Positions 7,226 to 8,490 of a DNA stretch of 8,490 nt are shown here, in pieces. The stretch comes from AC-37 sp034663685. GTDB taxonomy: Bacteria > Actinomycetota > Thermoleophilia > Solirubrobacterales > Thermoleophilaceae. The stretch is taken from positions 1 through 8,490 of the forward strand of contig JAXDJC010000117.1 of the NCBI GenBank assembly GCA_034663685.1. The letters run 5' to 3'. Position numbers and translations under genes: made by a program. Below the pieces are notes generated by a model that was not told the DNA's origin, searched no databases, and worked only from the letters and a program-made list of their open reading frames with translations. The first letter of the stretch is position 1; the number at the start of each line of letters is the position of its first letter.

Positions 7226-7893
7226 TCTTCGACCTCCCGGGTGGTGCCGTAGCCGATCGACGCGACCTGCTCGACCACCCCGCGCAGGTCGTCGTCGGAA
7301 AGCGTGCGCGGCGTGCCGAGCGACGCGGCGCGCCAGTAGACCTCGCACGCCCACTCCAGGAGGAGCGTGAGGCCGACCGCGGAGTCCATGTCGGCCGCGG
7401 TCACGACCGAGCCGTGGTTGGCCATGAGCGCGGCCGTGCGACCCTCGAGCGCGGAGTGCACGGCGGCGGCCAGCTCCTTCGAGCCGAAGGTGGCGTACGG
7501 GGCCACGCGCACGCTGCCGCCGAAGCGCAGCATCTCGTAGTGGACGGCCGGCAGCTCGTCGAGCACGCAGGAGAGCGCGGTGGCGAACGGCGAGTGCGTG
7601 TGGACCACCGCGCCGTCGCCGCGCTCGGCGTGGATGCCCAGGTGCAGGCCCAGCTCGGAGGTGGGAGCGAGCGAGCCGTCGAGCTGGCCGCCGTCGAGAT
7701 CGACGACCGCCACCTGGTCCGCGGCGAGCTCGGCGAGCTTCGCGCCCGTAGGGCTGACCGCCACCGCGTCGCCGGTGCGCAGGCTCACGTTCCCCGAGGT
7801 GCCGAGCACGAGCCGCTCGCCGGCCAGGCGCCGCGCGGCGGCGGCGACGGCGGCGCGCGCGCCCTCGATGTCGGTGCCGGAGCCGCTCGTCAC
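7222..7893 (-). CDS. Class II (zinc) aldolase, L-fuculose-1-phosphate aldolase type
   Basis: 223 residues, close to E. coli FucA (215). FucA-type enzymes cleave a ketose 1-phosphate to DHAP and an aldehyde using a metal ion. The key residues line up with FucA: phosphate-binding GTSGNVS (31-37) and SPTG (47-50); Glu80 in TSELGLH, equivalent to the catalytic Glu73; zinc ligands His98 and His100 in VVHTH and His160 in ANHGS; Tyr119 in PAVHY, equivalent to Tyr113; and the shared stretch APYATFG (131-137). An active aldolase is therefore expected, but this family also includes ribulose-, rhamnulose- and 5-deoxyribulose-phosphate enzymes and some epimerases. The start GTG 7893 has no Shine-Dalgarno, but a TAGTGT box ends 7 nt upstream, which fits a leaderless mRNA. 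Longer in-frame versions run over the upstream gene and look like noise. The stop overlaps the kinase start. Confidence 0.92.
   Translation of the reverse strand: MTSGSGTDIEGARAAVAAAARRLAGERLVLGTSGNVSLRTGDAVAVSPTGAKLAELAADQVAVVDLDGGQLDGSLAPTSELGLHLGIHAERGDGAVVHTHSPFATALSCVLDELPAVHYEMLRFGGSVRVAPYATFGSKELAAAVHSALEGRTAALMANHGSVVTAADMDSAVGLTLLLEWACEVYWRAASLGTPRTLSDDDLRGVVEQVASIGYGTTREVEE
7233..7238 (-). promoter_or_regulatory. Ribosome-binding site of the PfkB kinase
   Basis: GGGAGG inside the last codons of the aldolase, with 7 nt between it and GTG 7225. It selects the GTG overlapping the aldolase stop over the ATG nine bases further on, and gives the kinase its own initiation site as well as coupling. 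Confidence 0.7.
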
Positions 7894-7900
7894 GGGCGGA

Positions 7901-7927
7901 ACACTATTTCGCCAGTGCCTCAGTCCA
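7901..7927 (-). promoter_or_regulatory. Putative leaderless promoter of the aldolase-kinase-SDR unit
   Basis: On the minus strand TAGTGT (7901-7906) matches the actinobacterial TANNNT -10 pattern and ends exactly 7 nt before the aldolase GTG, so transcription could begin at the start codon. TGGACT (7922-7927) is a partial -35, but the 15-bp spacer is short. The absence of any Shine-Dalgarno for this gene supports the reading. Called by eye. Confidence 0.35.
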
Positions 7928-8288
7928 CAGCGCGGTCGGCGTACTCGCGGAAGCGAGTGACCTTCCCATCGCTCACGGTGAACACGTGCGCGAACCCATA
8001 TTCGACCGGCCCGCCGCCGCGGCGCTTGCCGTGGCCCACACCGACCCCAACCACGTGCTCGCCTCCGTCGACCAGGTCCTGCACGTCGATCGACAGCTCC
8101 TCGTAGTGCTCCCCGAGCGCCTGGAAGAACTGGCCCACGGCCTCCCTGCCCTGCCACGAACCGCCCTGGACGAGCACGTCGGCGACCGTCCACTCCACAT
8201 CGTCGGCAGTCGCCTCGAGCACCGCTGGGATGTCACCTCGACCGAACGCGTCGTAGGCCTGTCGAACAACATCCGCACCGCTGGCCAT
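7920..8288 (-). CDS. SnoaL-like / NTF2-like small protein
   Basis: 122-residue cytoplasmic protein with the NTF2/SnoaL cone-fold pattern. It has an N-terminal helix VVRQAYDAFGRGDIPAVLEATADDVEW (8-33), a WQGREAVGQFFQAL helix (45-58), then alternating strands ending in the typical HVFTVSDGKVTRFREYAD (101-118). Family members include polyketide cyclases, ketosteroid isomerase relatives and many uncharacterised proteins that bind small hydrophobic ligands; no specific reaction can be assigned. The start ATG 8288 has GAGAGG 8 nt upstream. An ATG at 8296 is in another frame. It stands 26 bp before the aldolase on the same strand, so it could be co-transcribed, but a promoter-like box in that gap allows separate control. 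Confidence 0.9.
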   Translation of the reverse strand: MASGADVVRQAYDAFGRGDIPAVLEATADDVEWTVADVLVQGGSWQGREAVGQFFQALGEHYEELSIDVQDLVDGGEHVVGVGVGHGKRRGGGPVEYGFAHVFTVSDGKVTRFREYADRAVD

Positions 8289-8296
8289 TTCGCCAT

Positions 8297-8302
8297 CCTC
8301 TC
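8297..8302 (-). promoter_or_regulatory. Ribosome-binding site of the SnoaL-like gene
   Basis: GAGAGG with an 8-nt spacer before ATG 8288. It supports this start over the out-of-frame ATG at 8296, which lies directly against the motif. Confidence 0.6.
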
Positions 8303-8317
8303 GCAGGGGTCACGAGT

Positions 8318-8345
8318 ACCCTACATCGCGAAAAGCCCGGCGCAA
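8318..8345 (-). promoter_or_regulatory. Putative promoter of the SnoaL-like gene, overlapping the tRNA terminator
   Basis: On the minus strand TTGCGC (8340-8345; three of six to the -35 consensus) is followed after 16 bp by TAGGGT (8318-8323, TANNNT type). This would give a short leader containing the GAGAGG ribosome-binding site. The -35 falls in the loop and the adjoining stem base of the tRNA-Asp terminator. Called by eye. Confidence 0.4.
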
Positions 8346-8356
8346 ACCGGGCTTTT
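8331..8356 (-). terminator. Intrinsic terminator after tRNA-Asp
   Basis: AAAAGCCCGG (8331-8340) and CCGGGCTTTT (8347-8356) form a perfect 10-bp stem around a 6-nt loop, with a T run built into the descending arm. On the minus strand it begins 8 nt after the tRNA 3' end, so it most likely ends the tRNA transcript. The symmetric sequence could also stop transcripts coming from the left on the + strand. Confidence 0.85.
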
Positions 8357-8364
8357 GGGCGAAA

Positions 8365-8438
<74 letters not shown>

Positions 8439-8448
8439 TGAGCCGACG

Positions 8449-8454
8449 AGGGTA
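8449..8454 (-). promoter_or_regulatory. Possible -10 element of tRNA-Asp
   Basis: TACCCT fits TANNNT and ends 10 nt before the mature tRNA 5' end, leaving a leader of a few bases for RNase P. I see no convincing -35 at the right distance. The rest of 8439-8490 shows nothing else. Confidence 0.3.
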
Positions 8455-8490
8455 GCGCCCTAGCCGGAGCCGGCCGCGAACGGGTCCGCC

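Noticed and set aside
7226..7354. N-terminal extension of the kinase frame to 7354
   Set aside because: It overlaps the aldolase coding region with Arg-rich noise. A good ribosome-binding site points to GTG 7225.
7894..8193. N-terminal extension of the aldolase frame to 8193
   Set aside because: It overlaps the SnoaL-like gene in another frame, and FucA-type proteins start near GTG 7893.

Overview
The window is GC-rich throughout, uses GTG starts freely, and carries a 2-oxoglutarate dehydrogenase in which the E2 and E1 parts are one polypeptide, a layout characteristic of Actinobacteriota. The catalytic regions read like mycobacterial Kgd / corynebacterial OdhA, but a lipoyl domain and a subunit-binding domain precede them, which the classical versions lack. 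I infer an actinobacterium outside Mycobacteriales, possibly a deep-branching group such as Thermoleophilia. That placement is a guess from gene content and style, not from a phylogenetic marker.

Layout. Positions 2-3973 (+) are the giant 2-oxoglutarate dehydrogenase E2-E1 fusion; its reading frame is still open at the left edge. Everything else is on the minus strand. From right to left: a tRNA-Asp(GTC) gene (8365-8438); a strong intrinsic terminator (8331-8356); a small SnoaL/NTF2-like protein (7920-8288); an L-fuculose-1-phosphate-aldolase-type class II aldolase (7222-7893); a PfkB-family sugar kinase (6299-7225); a classical short-chain dehydrogenase (5496-6293); and a secreted alpha/beta hydrolase with an extra N-terminal domain (3994-5421). 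The hydrolase and the dehydrogenase complex gene converge with only 20 bp between their stop codons. No stretch over 300 bases lacks a gene, and I see no mobile element, CRISPR array or integrase.

How the genes work together. The aldolase, kinase and SDR form a tight unit: the aldolase stop overlaps the kinase start by 4 bp, and the kinase stop sits at the SDR start. A kinase that makes a sugar phosphate, a Zn aldolase that would split a ketose 1-phosphate into DHAP and an aldehyde, and an oxidoreductase that could act on the aldehyde or the sugar make a plausible small sugar-salvage route. No isomerase or transporter is in the window, so the substrate cannot be named. The SnoaL-like gene upstream may be a separate transcription unit, because a leaderless-type -10 element lies just before the aldolase. 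The hydrolase probably has its own promoter and acts outside the cytoplasm.

The most notable observations are the self-contained lipoyl-PSBD-E2-E1 fusion, the compact aldolase/kinase/SDR operon of unknown substrate, and a putative promoter whose -35 region overlaps the tRNA terminator hairpin.
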